In this document: in pieces, positions 1 to 7,442 of the stretch
Layout of the letters: every line of letters starts with the position of its first letter
How positions within the stretch are numbered: the first letter of the stretch is position 1
Origin: Pseudomonadota bacterium
GTDB lineage: Bacteria > Pseudomonadota > Gammaproteobacteria > Burkholderiales > Casimicrobiaceae
Length of the DNA: 16,894 bases
Direction: 5' to 3'
Assembly: GCA_029571495.1 (NCBI GenBank)
Contig: JAKPSO010000162.1
Span: forward strand, 1-16,894
The notes under the pieces: generated by a model
Told to the model about the DNA's origin: nothing
Database searches by the model: none
What the model saw: the letters and a program-made list of their open reading frames with translations, nothing else
Made by a program: the position numbers and the translations under genes

Positions 1-251
1 ACGCCCTTTTCGCGAAACAATTCCCCGAGTCGATAGCCGGTCCAACTGTTGCCGCCCATCGAGTTTCGAAGCACCACATGCGTGATGGCGGGTGGACGCG
101 CAAATTCCTTCTTGATGCGGTCAAGGTCGGGCTGAACCACGATGCCGGAGAGGATCAGCGTGTGGTCGATGCGCTTGATGTCCATGGCGTGAACGCTCGA
201 CGAAAGCGCGATACCGCCGATCAGCAATGCGAAAGACTTGGCGCTTCTCAT
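1..251 (-). CDS. Exported ClpP/crotonase-fold-like protein, N-terminal part (cut by window edge)
   Basis: The first 83 codons are visible; the rest lies beyond position 1. Residues 1-22 form a typical Sec signal peptide (MRSAKS, a hydrophobic stretch, then SSVHA before the predicted cut), so the product should be periplasmic or secreted. The following segment has a strand reading TLILSGIV, a conserved-looking VVLRNSMGGNSW and then GYRLGELFREKG. This resembles the start of ClpP-like periplasmic proteins, where an NSxGG turn forms the oxyanion hole and is followed by a helix; that family link is inference from pattern only. The catalytic region is outside the window, so peptidase activity cannot be judged. 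The ATG lies 1 nt after the stop of the ABC transporter gene, and AAGGGA sits 10 nt upstream of it, so co-transcription is likely. The real function is unknown. Confidence 0.6.
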   Translation of the reverse strand, partial: MRSAKSFALLIGGIALSSSVHAMDIKRIDHTLILSGIVVQPDLDRIKKEFARPPAITHVVLRNSMGGNSWTGYRLGELFREKG

Positions 252-252
252 C

Positions 253-1743
253 TCAACTTCGTCCCTTAGCGTCGCGATGTGAAATTTCCACTACGCGAGC
301 ACGCGCGGCGAGTTGCTCGATCAGCGCGATCGCCTCGGCACGGTTGGCGTCGTCGAGATTGGCGTCCCATTCGTCGAGCAGGTAATACTTGGCGCGGGTG
401 TGCTGCACGATCTCTTGCAGTGTTTTGATCTGCCACTCGCCCGCCGAAAATCCGAGCTTTTCAGGCGTGAGCACCGCCGATTCTGGGTCGTCTTCGTCCT
501 CCTCATCATCCGCCGCTGGCGTTGCCTTGCCCGCGCTTGTCGCGAACTTGAACGCGAGCCGGTCCGTCGTCGGCCAGTAGAACGCGGCCGCACCCAATTC
601 GTTTTTCAGCAGCGCGAGAAGCGATGACTTGCCCGATCCATTGGCGCCGCGCACGTTGATGCGTCCGGTGGGCGCGGCGCGAACGGCCGCCAAGGCTTCA
701 TCGATTGAGGTGACGCCGAGTGCGGTGTCCGCTTCGCGCAATGCGAGCCTTTTGAGCTTCACCCGTTTGTCGAACTGCGCGTCAGGCGCGGGCGAAAAAT
801 GCTCCACCGCACCGCCGATGCGCGTCCAAATCGCGAGCAGGTCATTGCCGCCCTCGGCGAGGCTCAGCACGTTGTGCGCCAAGTCAATTTGTCGCGGCAG
901 CGTCGCCGCCAGCGCAATGAGCGTCTCAGTGTCGCCGTGTGCTTTACTCGCCACCCATGCAATTGCGGCGAACACGATCACGAGGCTGATGACGCCGCTC
1001 GCGGTGCTCAGGCCCTCACGAACCATGATCGCGCGGATCTGCGCCGAGAGCGCGGTGCGTAGTCGCGACTTGAATTCGCCGTTCCACAAACGATAGTTGT
1101 AGCGATTGCCGGAGAACACGTTGTCCCACGCGGTGTAGCTGTGCGCCGTCATGCGGTTAGTGCGGCGCTGATTTTCAAGGTAGGCGTCGGCGCTCGCTTT
1201 GCGCAAACGATATTGCAACCCGATGCAGACAAAAAACACGACGGCATACGCCACCGGTAGGCCCGCGTCGATCTCGACGCCAAGCACGATGCTGTTGAAA
1301 ATCAGCCCGAGAAAAAGCCTTGCAGCCGCTTCGACTTCGTACATCAATTCGAAGTAAATGTGAAAGCTCTCGCCGGTCAGAAACGGCTCAACACCTTCGC
1401 GCGCGGCTCGATCGCCCAGCAACGTCGCATGCGAACGGTTCGCACGCGCGAAGCGGTGCATGTAGCGGCCATAGGCACCGAAGCCCGCTTGCTCAGCAAA
1501 GATCCAACTGACCGCCCCGACGATGTAACTCGCCGATTGCACGCCCAAAATCCAGAATAGATCGGACAGCACGAACTGATCGTTGGCTACGTCGCGCCCG
1601 GCTTGAATCACAAGATACGTCGTGCCCGCAGACAGCGCCGCCTCGACGACTAGCAAAGTGAACATGACGTAGAGCGGGCCGCAGAGCAAGAGCTTTGCGA
1701 ACTGCATGCGCGTGAGCGACGCGCGATTCGTGGCTGCGGGCAT
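253..1743 (-). CDS. ABC transporter, fused membrane domain and reduced ATPase domain
   Basis: A 496-residue protein. The N-terminal ~300 residues hold hydrophobic segments (around 17-46, 61-85, 143-177 and 248-265) with long charged stretches between them, like an ABC exporter membrane domain. The C-terminal part is a nucleotide-binding domain: Walker A GANGSGKSS at 366-374, a signature-like GFSAGEWQ at 431-438 in place of LSGGQ, Walker B YYLLDEWDAN with Asp457-Glu458, and a switch His489 in EISHRD. Walker A to Walker B is only about 90 residues, no clear Q-loop is seen, and an acidic run (DDEEDEDDPE) lies between them, so the ATPase core is shorter than usual. The frame stays open another 65 codons upstream, but that extension overlaps the previous gene and looks non-coding. 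The ATG at 1743, 1 nt after the upstream stop, is preferred. Substrate unknown. Confidence 0.8.
   Translation of the reverse strand: MPAATNRASLTRMQFAKLLLCGPLYVMFTLLVVEAALSAGTTYLVIQAGRDVANDQFVLSDLFWILGVQSASYIVGAVSWIFAEQAGFGAYGRYMHRFARANRSHATLLGDRAAREGVEPFLTGESFHIYFELMYEVEAAARLFLGLIFNSIVLGVEIDAGLPVAYAVVFFVCIGLQYRLRKASADAYLENQRRTNRMTAHSYTAWDNVFSGNRYNYRLWNGEFKSRLRTALSAQIRAIMVREGLSTASGVISLVIVFAAIAWVASKAHGDTETLIALAATLPRQIDLAHNVLSLAEGGNDLLAIWTRIGGAVEHFSPAPDAQFDKRVKLKRLALREADTALGVTSIDEALAAVRAAPTGRINVRGANGSGKSSLLALLKNELGAAAFYWPTTDRLAFKFATSAGKATPAADDEEDEDDPESAVLTPEKLGFSAGEWQIKTLQEIVQHTRAKYYLLDEWDANLDDANRAEAIALIEQLAARARVVEISHRDAKGRS
262..267 (-). promoter_or_regulatory. Shine-Dalgarno of the ClpP-like gene
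   Basis: Read on the minus strand this is AAGGGA, 10 nt before the ATG at 251. It lies inside the last codons of the ABC transporter gene and supports the ATG chosen for the exported protein. Confidence 0.45.
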
Positions 1744-1744
1744 G

Positions 1745-2983
1745 TCAGTGGAAGAACAAGTAGGCGACGCCAATGGCAGCGAGCACGCCGGAGAATTCCG
1801 CGAGCAATCCGAACGTGATGGCGTAACGAATTTTGGCAATGCCCACCGATCCGAAGTAGAGCGCGACGATGTAGAACGTTGTGTCTGCGGAGCCTTGGAA
1901 GATGCATGCCAAGCGACCGACGAACGAGTCGACGCCATAAGCCTTCATCGCGTCAATCATCATCGCGCGCGAACCGCTGCCGCTCACGGGCTTCATGAGC
2001 GCTGTGGGCAGCGCGGGCGTGAAGTCAGTATTGAAGCCGAGCTGCGAGAATGCCCAGGCGAAACCCTTCACGACGAAGTCCAGTACGCCGGAGTTTCGCA
2101 ATACGCTGATCGCGACCAACATGCCGACGAGATAGGGAATGATCTTGATCGACGTTTCGATGCCGCCTTTTGCGCCTTCGATAAACGCCTCATACACGTT
2201 GATTCTCTTGCGTAGGCCACCGACGATGAAGGCGACGATGATGCTCAACAACAAGAGGTTGCTCACTAGCTTTGAGATGAGCGAAATGTCGTCCTTACTC
2301 ATGCATTGGCTCATGTACCAAACCAGCCCGGCAATCGCCGCAGTGAGCCCGCCCAGCCAGCCGATCACCACGCGATCCCACAGATTGATACGCTGCCGAA
2401 TCGCAACCGCGAGCAGGCCCACAACGGTGGCAACGTAGGTCGCGATCATGCACGGAATGAAAATGTCCGACGGGTCGCGCGCACCAAGCACCGCTCGTTG
2501 CGCCATGATCGAGAGCGGAATAAGCGTGAGGCCCGAAGCGTGCAAGACCATGAACATGATCTGCGCGTCGCTGGCTTCGTCTTTTTTGGGGTTAATCGTT
2601 TGCAGGCTCTCCATCGCTTTGAGCCCGAACGGTGTCGCTGCGTTATCAAGGCCCAAAAAATTCGCCGAGAAGTTCATCACCATGTGCCCCGTCGCCGGAT
2701 GATCCTTCGGCACTTGCGGGAAGATCCGCGAGAAGAACGGCGCGATGAGTTTCGACACAAACGCGATCGCACCTGCGCGCTCACCAATGCTCAAAATACC
2801 GAGCCACAGGGTCATAACACCCGCAAGCGGCAACGCTAAATCCATCACCGCGACCTTTGCCGAGTCAAAGGTGCCATCAACGATTTTCTTAAAGATCGTC
2901 GCGTCACCCAAGAGCAGCCATTGCGCGAGCGCGGCAACAAAACCAACGAGGAAAAAGCCGGTCCAGATGTAGGTTAGCGTCAT
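1745..2983 (-). CDS. spmAB: Fused SpmA-SpmB (nucleoside recognition/Gate domain) membrane protein
   Basis: A 412-residue multi-spanning inner-membrane protein in which a SpmA-like half (about 1-200) is joined to a SpmB-like half (about 230-412). The SpmA mark is NFLGLDNAATPFGLKAM around 109-123. The SpmB marks are MKPVSGSGSRA near 330-340 and IFQGSADTTFYIVALYFGSVG near 361-381. Each half belongs to the Gate/nucleoside-recognition superfamily. In Bacillus the separate SpmA and SpmB proteins affect spore core dehydration and are encoded beside the PBP gene dacB; fused versions occur in non-sporulating Gram-negatives, where the role is not established. The gene is first in a minus-strand run with the ABC transporter (1-nt gap, likely coupled translation) and is divergent from nagA. 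No clear Shine-Dalgarno precedes the ATG. Family call is firm; function is open. Confidence 0.9.
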   Translation of the reverse strand: MTLTYIWTGFFLVGFVAALAQWLLLGDATIFKKIVDGTFDSAKVAVMDLALPLAGVMTLWLGILSIGERAGAIAFVSKLIAPFFSRIFPQVPKDHPATGHMVMNFSANFLGLDNAATPFGLKAMESLQTINPKKDEASDAQIMFMVLHASGLTLIPLSIMAQRAVLGARDPSDIFIPCMIATYVATVVGLLAVAIRQRINLWDRVVIGWLGGLTAAIAGLVWYMSQCMSKDDISLISKLVSNLLLLSIIVAFIVGGLRKRINVYEAFIEGAKGGIETSIKIIPYLVGMLVAISVLRNSGVLDFVVKGFAWAFSQLGFNTDFTPALPTALMKPVSGSGSRAMMIDAMKAYGVDSFVGRLACIFQGSADTTFYIVALYFGSVGIAKIRYAITFGLLAEFSGVLAAIGVAYLFFH

Positions 2984-3114
2984 GGCGGGGATCGCGATAA
3001 ATTGAAGGGCGGTGTGCCGCGTATTGTCGCAGCATCATGCGGTCGGCTAGTCGGCGTGTCGAATCATGCCGAATACGCATTCCTACGAGTAGTTGTCAGT
3101 GATAAAAACGACGG
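2984..3114. promoter_or_regulatory. Divergent intergenic region between spmAB and nagA
   Basis: This 131-nt gap must hold the promoter of the minus-strand run and that of the nagA operon. No convincing -35/-10 pair is visible. It contains ATCATGC twice in direct orientation (3034-3040 and 3063-3069, 29 bp apart) and an inverted pair GCGTATT (3019-3025) / AATACGC (3072-3078). These could be operator parts, but such short matches can arise by chance. Confidence 0.3.
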
Positions 3115-4251
3115 ATGACAGCGCTTGAAGGGCACGTGCTCACACCGAATGGATTTATCAAAGGTCGTTTGACGTTTGATGGATCGCGCATAGGCGCGGT
3201 GAACGGTTCGCCAGTCGACGAGGCATCGGTACGTGAAAGTGCGCTGCCGATTATTGTGCCCGGCTTTGTCGATCTCCATGTTCATGGTGGCGGTGGTGCT
3301 GACGTGATGGACGGTGGCGAAGCGACCGCTGTGGTTGCACAAACGCATGTACGTACCGGTACGACGTTGATGCTTGCCACAACGATGACCGCGCCAGCGA
3401 GCGATTTGTCGGCCGCGTTTTCTGGCGTCGCGCAGGCGATTGCCGTGGCGTCTGCTGCATCTGCTGCGCGCGCGGCAGCGCACATTTTTGGCGTGCACTT
3501 GGAAGGCCCGTACATCAGCGAGGAGCGGCTCGGCGCGCAGCCGAACTTCACGCGTCATTTGGCGATGGAGGAGCTACAGGCGCTCAACGCCATTTCGCCG
3601 ATTCGGCTCGTTACGCTAGCGCCAGAATCGTCTGGAAATCTCGAGGCCATACCGGCGCTTGTCGCGGCGGGTTACAAGGTGCAACTCGGACACTCGAACG
3701 CAAGCTACGAACAAACCAAAGCGGCGCTCGACGCAGGCGCTGCGGGATTTACGCATCTGTACAACGCCATGAGCGCGCTGCAACATCGTCAGCCGGGAAT
3801 GGTCGGCGCCGCGCTTGCGCATGGTGAACATGCCGAAATCATCGTCGATTTGTTGCACATACATCCGGGGGCGATTCGCGCCGCGATGCGCAGCATTTCA
3901 GGTTTGTATTGCGTGACCGACTCAACGGCTGCGGCGAACATGCCCGACGGTGAATATCAGCTCGGTCGCCAGCGGGTCACGCGATGTATGGGCGGTGTGC
4001 GCCTAGCCGATGGCACGCTCGCGGGGTCGGTGTTGACGATGGATCAGGCGTTTCGTAACTTGGTGCAGCATCTTGATTTGTCGCTCGTCGAGGCTTCGCG
4101 ACGGACGTCAACACTGGCGGCGGATTACATCGGCGCCGCTGATCGCGGGCGAATCTCTGTTGGTGCGTTCGCGGATGTCGTTGTGCTCGACCGTAACCTA
4201 ATGTTGACGGATGTATTCGCGCAAGGCGTCGCGGTGGCGCATTCAGCATGA
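3115..4251 (+). CDS. nagA: N-acetylglucosamine-6-phosphate deacetylase
   Basis: A 378-residue cytoplasmic amidohydrolase that converts GlcNAc-6-P to GlcN-6-P and acetate. The family's landmarks are all present in order: the metal motif LHVHGGGG (His55, His57), HLEGPY with Glu130, LGHSNA with His193, THLYNAM with His214, the LLHIHPG loop near 246-252, and VTDS with the catalytic Asp269, followed by the LADGTLAGS segment. Length matches the family. The ATG at 3115 has only a weak GACGG-type ribosome site. It is the first gene of the amino-sugar operon, and its TGA overlaps the next ATG. It handles GlcNAc-6-P from both the kinase and MurQ encoded downstream. Identification is secure. Confidence 0.97.
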   Translation: MTALEGHVLTPNGFIKGRLTFDGSRIGAVNGSPVDEASVRESALPIIVPGFVDLHVHGGGGADVMDGGEATAVVAQTHVRTGTTLMLATTMTAPASDLSAAFSGVAQAIAVASAASAARAAAHIFGVHLEGPYISEERLGAQPNFTRHLAMEELQALNAISPIRLVTLAPESSGNLEAIPALVAAGYKVQLGHSNASYEQTKAALDAGAAGFTHLYNAMSALQHRQPGMVGAALAHGEHAEIIVDLLHIHPGAIRAAMRSISGLYCVTDSTAAANMPDGEYQLGRQRVTRCMGGVRLADGTLAGSVLTMDQAFRNLVQHLDLSLVEASRRTSTLAADYIGAADRGRISVGAFADVVVLDRNLMLTDVFAQGVAVAHSA

Positions 4252-5318
4252 AACACGGCGGTGAATCGATGACGGCAACGACCGAATCGCTCATGCGCAG
4301 CGAGGCACGCTCCGCGCCTGAGCGCGTGGCAACGCTGTTCGCGCAGAGCGGACCAGCGATTGCGGCGTTAGCGCAGGAACTTGCCTCGGCGCACGCGCAT
4401 ACTGCGATCACTGTCGCTCGCGGCAGCTCTGACCATGCAGCCGGACACATGGCCTATTTGTTGATGTCGCGTATGGGACTGTTGACCATGTCGCTGCCGC
4501 CGTCGGTGGTTACGCTTCATCATGCACCGCTGCGTGCGAGGGGCACAGCCGCCTTGGCGTTTTCGCAGTCGGGGCAAAGTCCTGATTTGATTGAAACGGT
4601 CACCGCGCTCGGCGCGCGCGGCGCGTTCACGGCTGCGTTTGTCAACGACACCGCGTCTCCGCTCGCTGCTGCGTCGAAGCATGTCGTCGATTTGTGTGTC
4701 GGCCCCGAAAAGAGTGTCGCGGCAACCAAGAGTTTCATCGCGCAGCTCGCCGCAGGCCTGCGTCTCTTGGCGCATTGGTCTGCCGACCACGCGCTTCTCG
4801 CTGCACTCAAAGATTTGCCCAACGTGCTGGCTGAGGCGGTGGATGCGGACTGGTCGAGCGCGGTCGAGCCGTTGCTGCGCGCCGAACGCCTTTTTGTCGT
4901 GGGACGGGGAGCCGGGTTGTCCGTTGCTGCGGAGATGGCGCTCAAGTTCAAAGAAGTTTGCGGCATTCAGGCCGAGGCGTTTTCGGCCGCAGAGATCAAG
5001 CACGGCCCGATGGCGCTCGTGAACGCTGGCTATCCGGTGCTCGTGCTCGCGCCGCGTGGAACCGAGCAAGCGGGATTGTTGGCGGTAGCCGACGACTTGC
5101 GCGCTCGGGGTGCCACGATACTCGTGGCCTCGACGCAGCCCAACGCACAGTTGCCCATCGCGACAACGCGCGCCGCGGCGACGACCTCGTCGCACGAACT
5201 TTTCGACGCACTCTGCGCCGTGCAAAGTTTCTATCTCATGGTTGAGCGCCTCGCGCGGGCGCGCGACCTTGACCCCGATCATCCGCCGCATCTGAACAAA
5301 GTGACCCGAACGACATGA
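4248..5318 (+). CDS. nagB-II: SIS-domain glucosamine-6-phosphate deaminase (NagB-II type)
   Basis: A 356-residue protein with two SIS (sugar isomerase) domains, equivalent to the isomerase half of GlmS without its N-terminal glutaminase. It should convert GlcN-6-P to fructose-6-P and ammonia in the cytoplasm, as described for the NagB-II family that replaces classical NagB in Shewanella and relatives. Visible motifs: ARGSSDHA near 57-64, FSQSGQSPD near 105-113 (phosphate-binding Ser-rich loop), SVAATKSF near 156-163, and AAEIKHGP near 247-254, the GlmS-type ELKHGP motif. The ATG at 4248 overlaps the nagA stop (ATGA). A second ATG at 4269, with GGTGA 4 nt before it, is a possible alternative start giving 349 residues. 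An AgaS-like specificity cannot be fully excluded, but the neighbours strongly favour GlcN-6-P. Confidence 0.92.
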   Translation: MKHGGESMTATTESLMRSEARSAPERVATLFAQSGPAIAALAQELASAHAHTAITVARGSSDHAAGHMAYLLMSRMGLLTMSLPPSVVTLHHAPLRARGTAALAFSQSGQSPDLIETVTALGARGAFTAAFVNDTASPLAAASKHVVDLCVGPEKSVAATKSFIAQLAAGLRLLAHWSADHALLAALKDLPNVLAEAVDADWSSAVEPLLRAERLFVVGRGAGLSVAAEMALKFKEVCGIQAEAFSAAEIKHGPMALVNAGYPVLVLAPRGTEQAGLLAVADDLRARGATILVASTQPNAQLPIATTRAAATTSSHELFDALCAVQSFYLMVERLARARDLDPDHPPHLNKVTRTT

Positions 5319-6208
5319 CCCGACGCGTACTCACGACTGAACGTCCGAGCCTTGAGCACGTAGACCTCGATACCTACGCGACGCCGGAGCTTGTTGCTGC
5401 GCTGGTCGCTGATCAAGCACGCGCCGCGGAGGCGGTGGGGCGTGCACAGGCGGATTTGGCTCGCGCAGTAGAAGCAGCCGTGCCGCGTATCCGCGCAGGT
5501 GGGCGATTGATTTACGTTGGAGCGGGCACGTCTGGTCGCTTGGGTTTGCTCGATAGCGTGGAACTGTATCCTACGTTTTCATGGCCGTCGGAACGCGCGT
5601 TAGCGCTCCTCGCGGGCGGTCAGGGCGCGATCTATCGTGCCGTCGAAGGCGCGGAAGACAACGACGCACAGGGCGCGGCCGACATGTTGAAACTGCTGCC
5701 GACGCCCAATGATGTTGCGATTTGTGTCGCTGCGTCGGGCACAACGCCGTATGTGCGTGGTGCGATTCGAAGCGCGCGCGAAGCACGCGCGCTGACCGTC
5801 GGTATCGCCAACAACGCGGCATCGCCGGTGTGCGCTGAGGCCGAAATCGGTATCACGCTCGATACGGGCGCAGAGCTTGTCTCGGGCAGTACGCGCTTGA
5901 AGGCCGGCACTGCGCAGAAGATCGCGCTCAATACGTTCTCTACCGCGCTCATGGTGCGTCTGCACAAGGTATACGGAAACTTAATGGTGGATTTGGTGCC
6001 GACGAACGCCAAGCTGTTGACGCGCGCGATTCGCTTGACGTCGCTCGCCACGGGCGCTGACGAGGCTGTCTGTGAGGCTGCGCTCAAGGCCTGCCGCTTC
6101 CGCGTGAAGGTTGCAATCGTGATGATTTTGCGCGCCGTGGATGCGGACGTGGCACTCCGCAAAATTCTGGATGCCGACGGCGATGTGCGTACGGCGCTAA
6201 AGACATGA
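5315..6208 (+). CDS. murQ: N-acetylmuramic acid 6-phosphate etherase
   Basis: A 297-residue cytoplasmic SIS-domain lyase that splits the D-lactyl ether of MurNAc-6-P to give GlcNAc-6-P and D-lactate. The start reads TERPSLEHVDLDTYATPEL, matching the family's N-terminal TExRxxxxxxLDxxxTxE block. YVGAGTSGRLGLLDSVE (67-83) is the sugar-phosphate loop with the conserved glutamate at 83, and RAVEGAEDN (108-116) is the second acidic block. Typical families read LDAxExPPTF where this protein has LDSVELYPTF. SGTTPYV and GSTRLKAGTAQK follow as expected. The ATG overlaps the preceding stop by ATGA with no Shine-Dalgarno, so translation probably depends on coupling. The gene links peptidoglycan MurNAc to the nagA/nagB-II route. 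Identification is secure. Confidence 0.97.
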   Translation: MTRRVLTTERPSLEHVDLDTYATPELVAALVADQARAAEAVGRAQADLARAVEAAVPRIRAGGRLIYVGAGTSGRLGLLDSVELYPTFSWPSERALALLAGGQGAIYRAVEGAEDNDAQGAADMLKLLPTPNDVAICVAASGTTPYVRGAIRSAREARALTVGIANNAASPVCAEAEIGITLDTGAELVSGSTRLKAGTAQKIALNTFSTALMVRLHKVYGNLMVDLVPTNAKLLTRAIRLTSLATGADEAVCEAALKACRFRVKVAIVMILRAVDADVALRKILDADGDVRTALKT

Positions 6209-6254
6209 TGACTAGGTCGCGAACTGCCGCACGAGTTCGTTGCGGACGGGCACG

Positions 6255-7442
6255 ATGATGGGTGCGCGTGCCACCACAAATCGGCTGCTCTCGCTCGATG
6301 TTTTTCGCGGTTTCACGATTGCGAGCATGGTGCTCGTGAATAATCCGGGCGATTGGTCGAACATCTACGCGCCGTTGAAACATGCCGAGTGGCATGGCTG
6401 CACGTTTACCGATTGGATCTTTCCGTTTTTTCTATTCATCTGCGGCGTATCGCTCGTGCTGTCGACTGCCGCGGCACGTGCCTCGTCGAACAGTGATCAG
6501 CTCGCAAAACGTAAGGCGCTGCTGCATGTGTGGCGACGCTCGTTGATTGTTATCGTCATCGGTGTCGCGCTCAATTTCATCCCATCGTTCAGCTTCGAGA
6601 CGCTGCGGTTCCCCGGTGTATTGCAACGAATCGGGTTGTGCATGCTCGTCGCAGCACCGCTCGTGCTGTTCACGCGTGCTGTCGCGCAGGGACTTTGCGC
6701 AATGCTTTTTATGGCGATCTACGCCGCCGTGCAGTTGTGGCTGCCGGTGCCTGACGTCAGCGGTGTAGTCGCGGCGGGCGCGTTGGAGCCCGGTCGTGAC
6801 GTCGGCGCGTACATTGACCGTGCGCTCATGAGCGGCCACTTGTGGGCGAAGGTGAAGACGTGGGATCCAGAAGGATTGCTTTCGACACTACCCGCCATCA
6901 GCACGGTTTTGTTCGGTGCACTGACAGGGCATTGGCTCGAACGCCGCGACACGTTGCCCGCGTCGAAAACGGTGTGGATGCTGCTGGTCGGACTGGCGGC
7001 GCTCTTTGTAGGTCTGGTGCTGGACGCGGTGCTGTTGCCGATCAACAAGTCGCTGTGGACGCCGTCCTATGCGGTCTTCACGACGGGTTGGGCGTTGCTG
7101 TTGTTCGGCGCTTGCTACTGGCTCATCGACGCGTGCGACTCGTTGTGTGTGAGAGAAAAAGCGGCAGCGCTTTCGACTCCGTTTGCGATGTATGGCGTGA
7201 ACGCGCTTTTTATCTTCGTGCTCTCCGGTCTCGTGGCGCGTGCGTTTGCAATGATCAAGTGGCAAACGCTGGTCGGCGGCGCCGAAAAAACGGTCTCGCT
7301 TAAGGATTGGTTGGTCGCGCAGATCGCGCAGTTGCCTCTGGCACCGATCAATGCCTCGCTCGTGTACGCAGTGCTCTTTAACGTCGCCATGTTGGCCGTC
7401 GCCGCGTGGCTGTGGCGTCGGCGAATCATCATCAAACTATGA
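6255..7442 (+). CDS. nagX: NagX-like membrane acyltransferase (HGSNAT-related, COG4299/DUF5009)
   Basis: A 395-residue polytopic inner-membrane protein with about ten hydrophobic segments. The N-terminus RLLSLDVFRGFTIASMVLVN is the signature of the COG4299/NagX family, related to human heparan-alpha-glucosaminide N-acetyltransferase. That enzyme uses acetyl-CoA on one side of a membrane to acetylate terminal glucosamine on the other. The block LKHAEWHGCTFTDWIFPFF (His43, His47) resembles the conserved HAxWxG loop of that family and is a candidate catalytic site. In bacterial nag operons NagX is common but its reaction is unproven. ATG 6255 or 6258 is preferred because GGACGGG lies just upstream; an in-frame TTG at 6240 is less likely. 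A 46-nt gap to murQ is the largest spacing in this operon. The stop overlaps the next gene by ATGA. Confidence 0.9.
   Translation: MMGARATTNRLLSLDVFRGFTIASMVLVNNPGDWSNIYAPLKHAEWHGCTFTDWIFPFFLFICGVSLVLSTAAARASSNSDQLAKRKALLHVWRRSLIVIVIGVALNFIPSFSFETLRFPGVLQRIGLCMLVAAPLVLFTRAVAQGLCAMLFMAIYAAVQLWLPVPDVSGVVAAGALEPGRDVGAYIDRALMSGHLWAKVKTWDPEGLLSTLPAISTVLFGALTGHWLERRDTLPASKTVWMLLVGLAALFVGLVLDAVLLPINKSLWTPSYAVFTTGWALLLFGACYWLIDACDSLCVREKAAALSTPFAMYGVNALFIFVLSGLVARAFAMIKWQTLVGGAEKTVSLKDWLVAQIAQLPLAPINASLVYAVLFNVAMLAVAAWLWRRRIIIKL

Noticed and set aside
1744..1938. Upstream 65-codon extension of the ABC transporter frame
   Set aside because: It lies inside the spmAB coding region, is Ser/Arg-rich and not membrane-like; the ATG at 1743 fits the 1-nt junction.
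2139..2438. Plus-strand open frames opposite spmAB
   Set aside because: They are shadows of a strongly conserved membrane protein gene on the other strand and lack ribosome sites or motifs.
3064..3558. Minus-strand open frame of 164 codons at the start of nagA
   Set aside because: It lies mostly opposite nagA, is rich in Arg/Cys/His without domain features, and would run into the divergent promoter region.
4368..5291. Long open frame (307 codons) on the minus strand opposite nagB-II
   Set aside because: Arginine- and histidine-rich composition with no recognisable motif, fully antisense to a secure SIS-domain gene; typical of GC-rich antisense frames.
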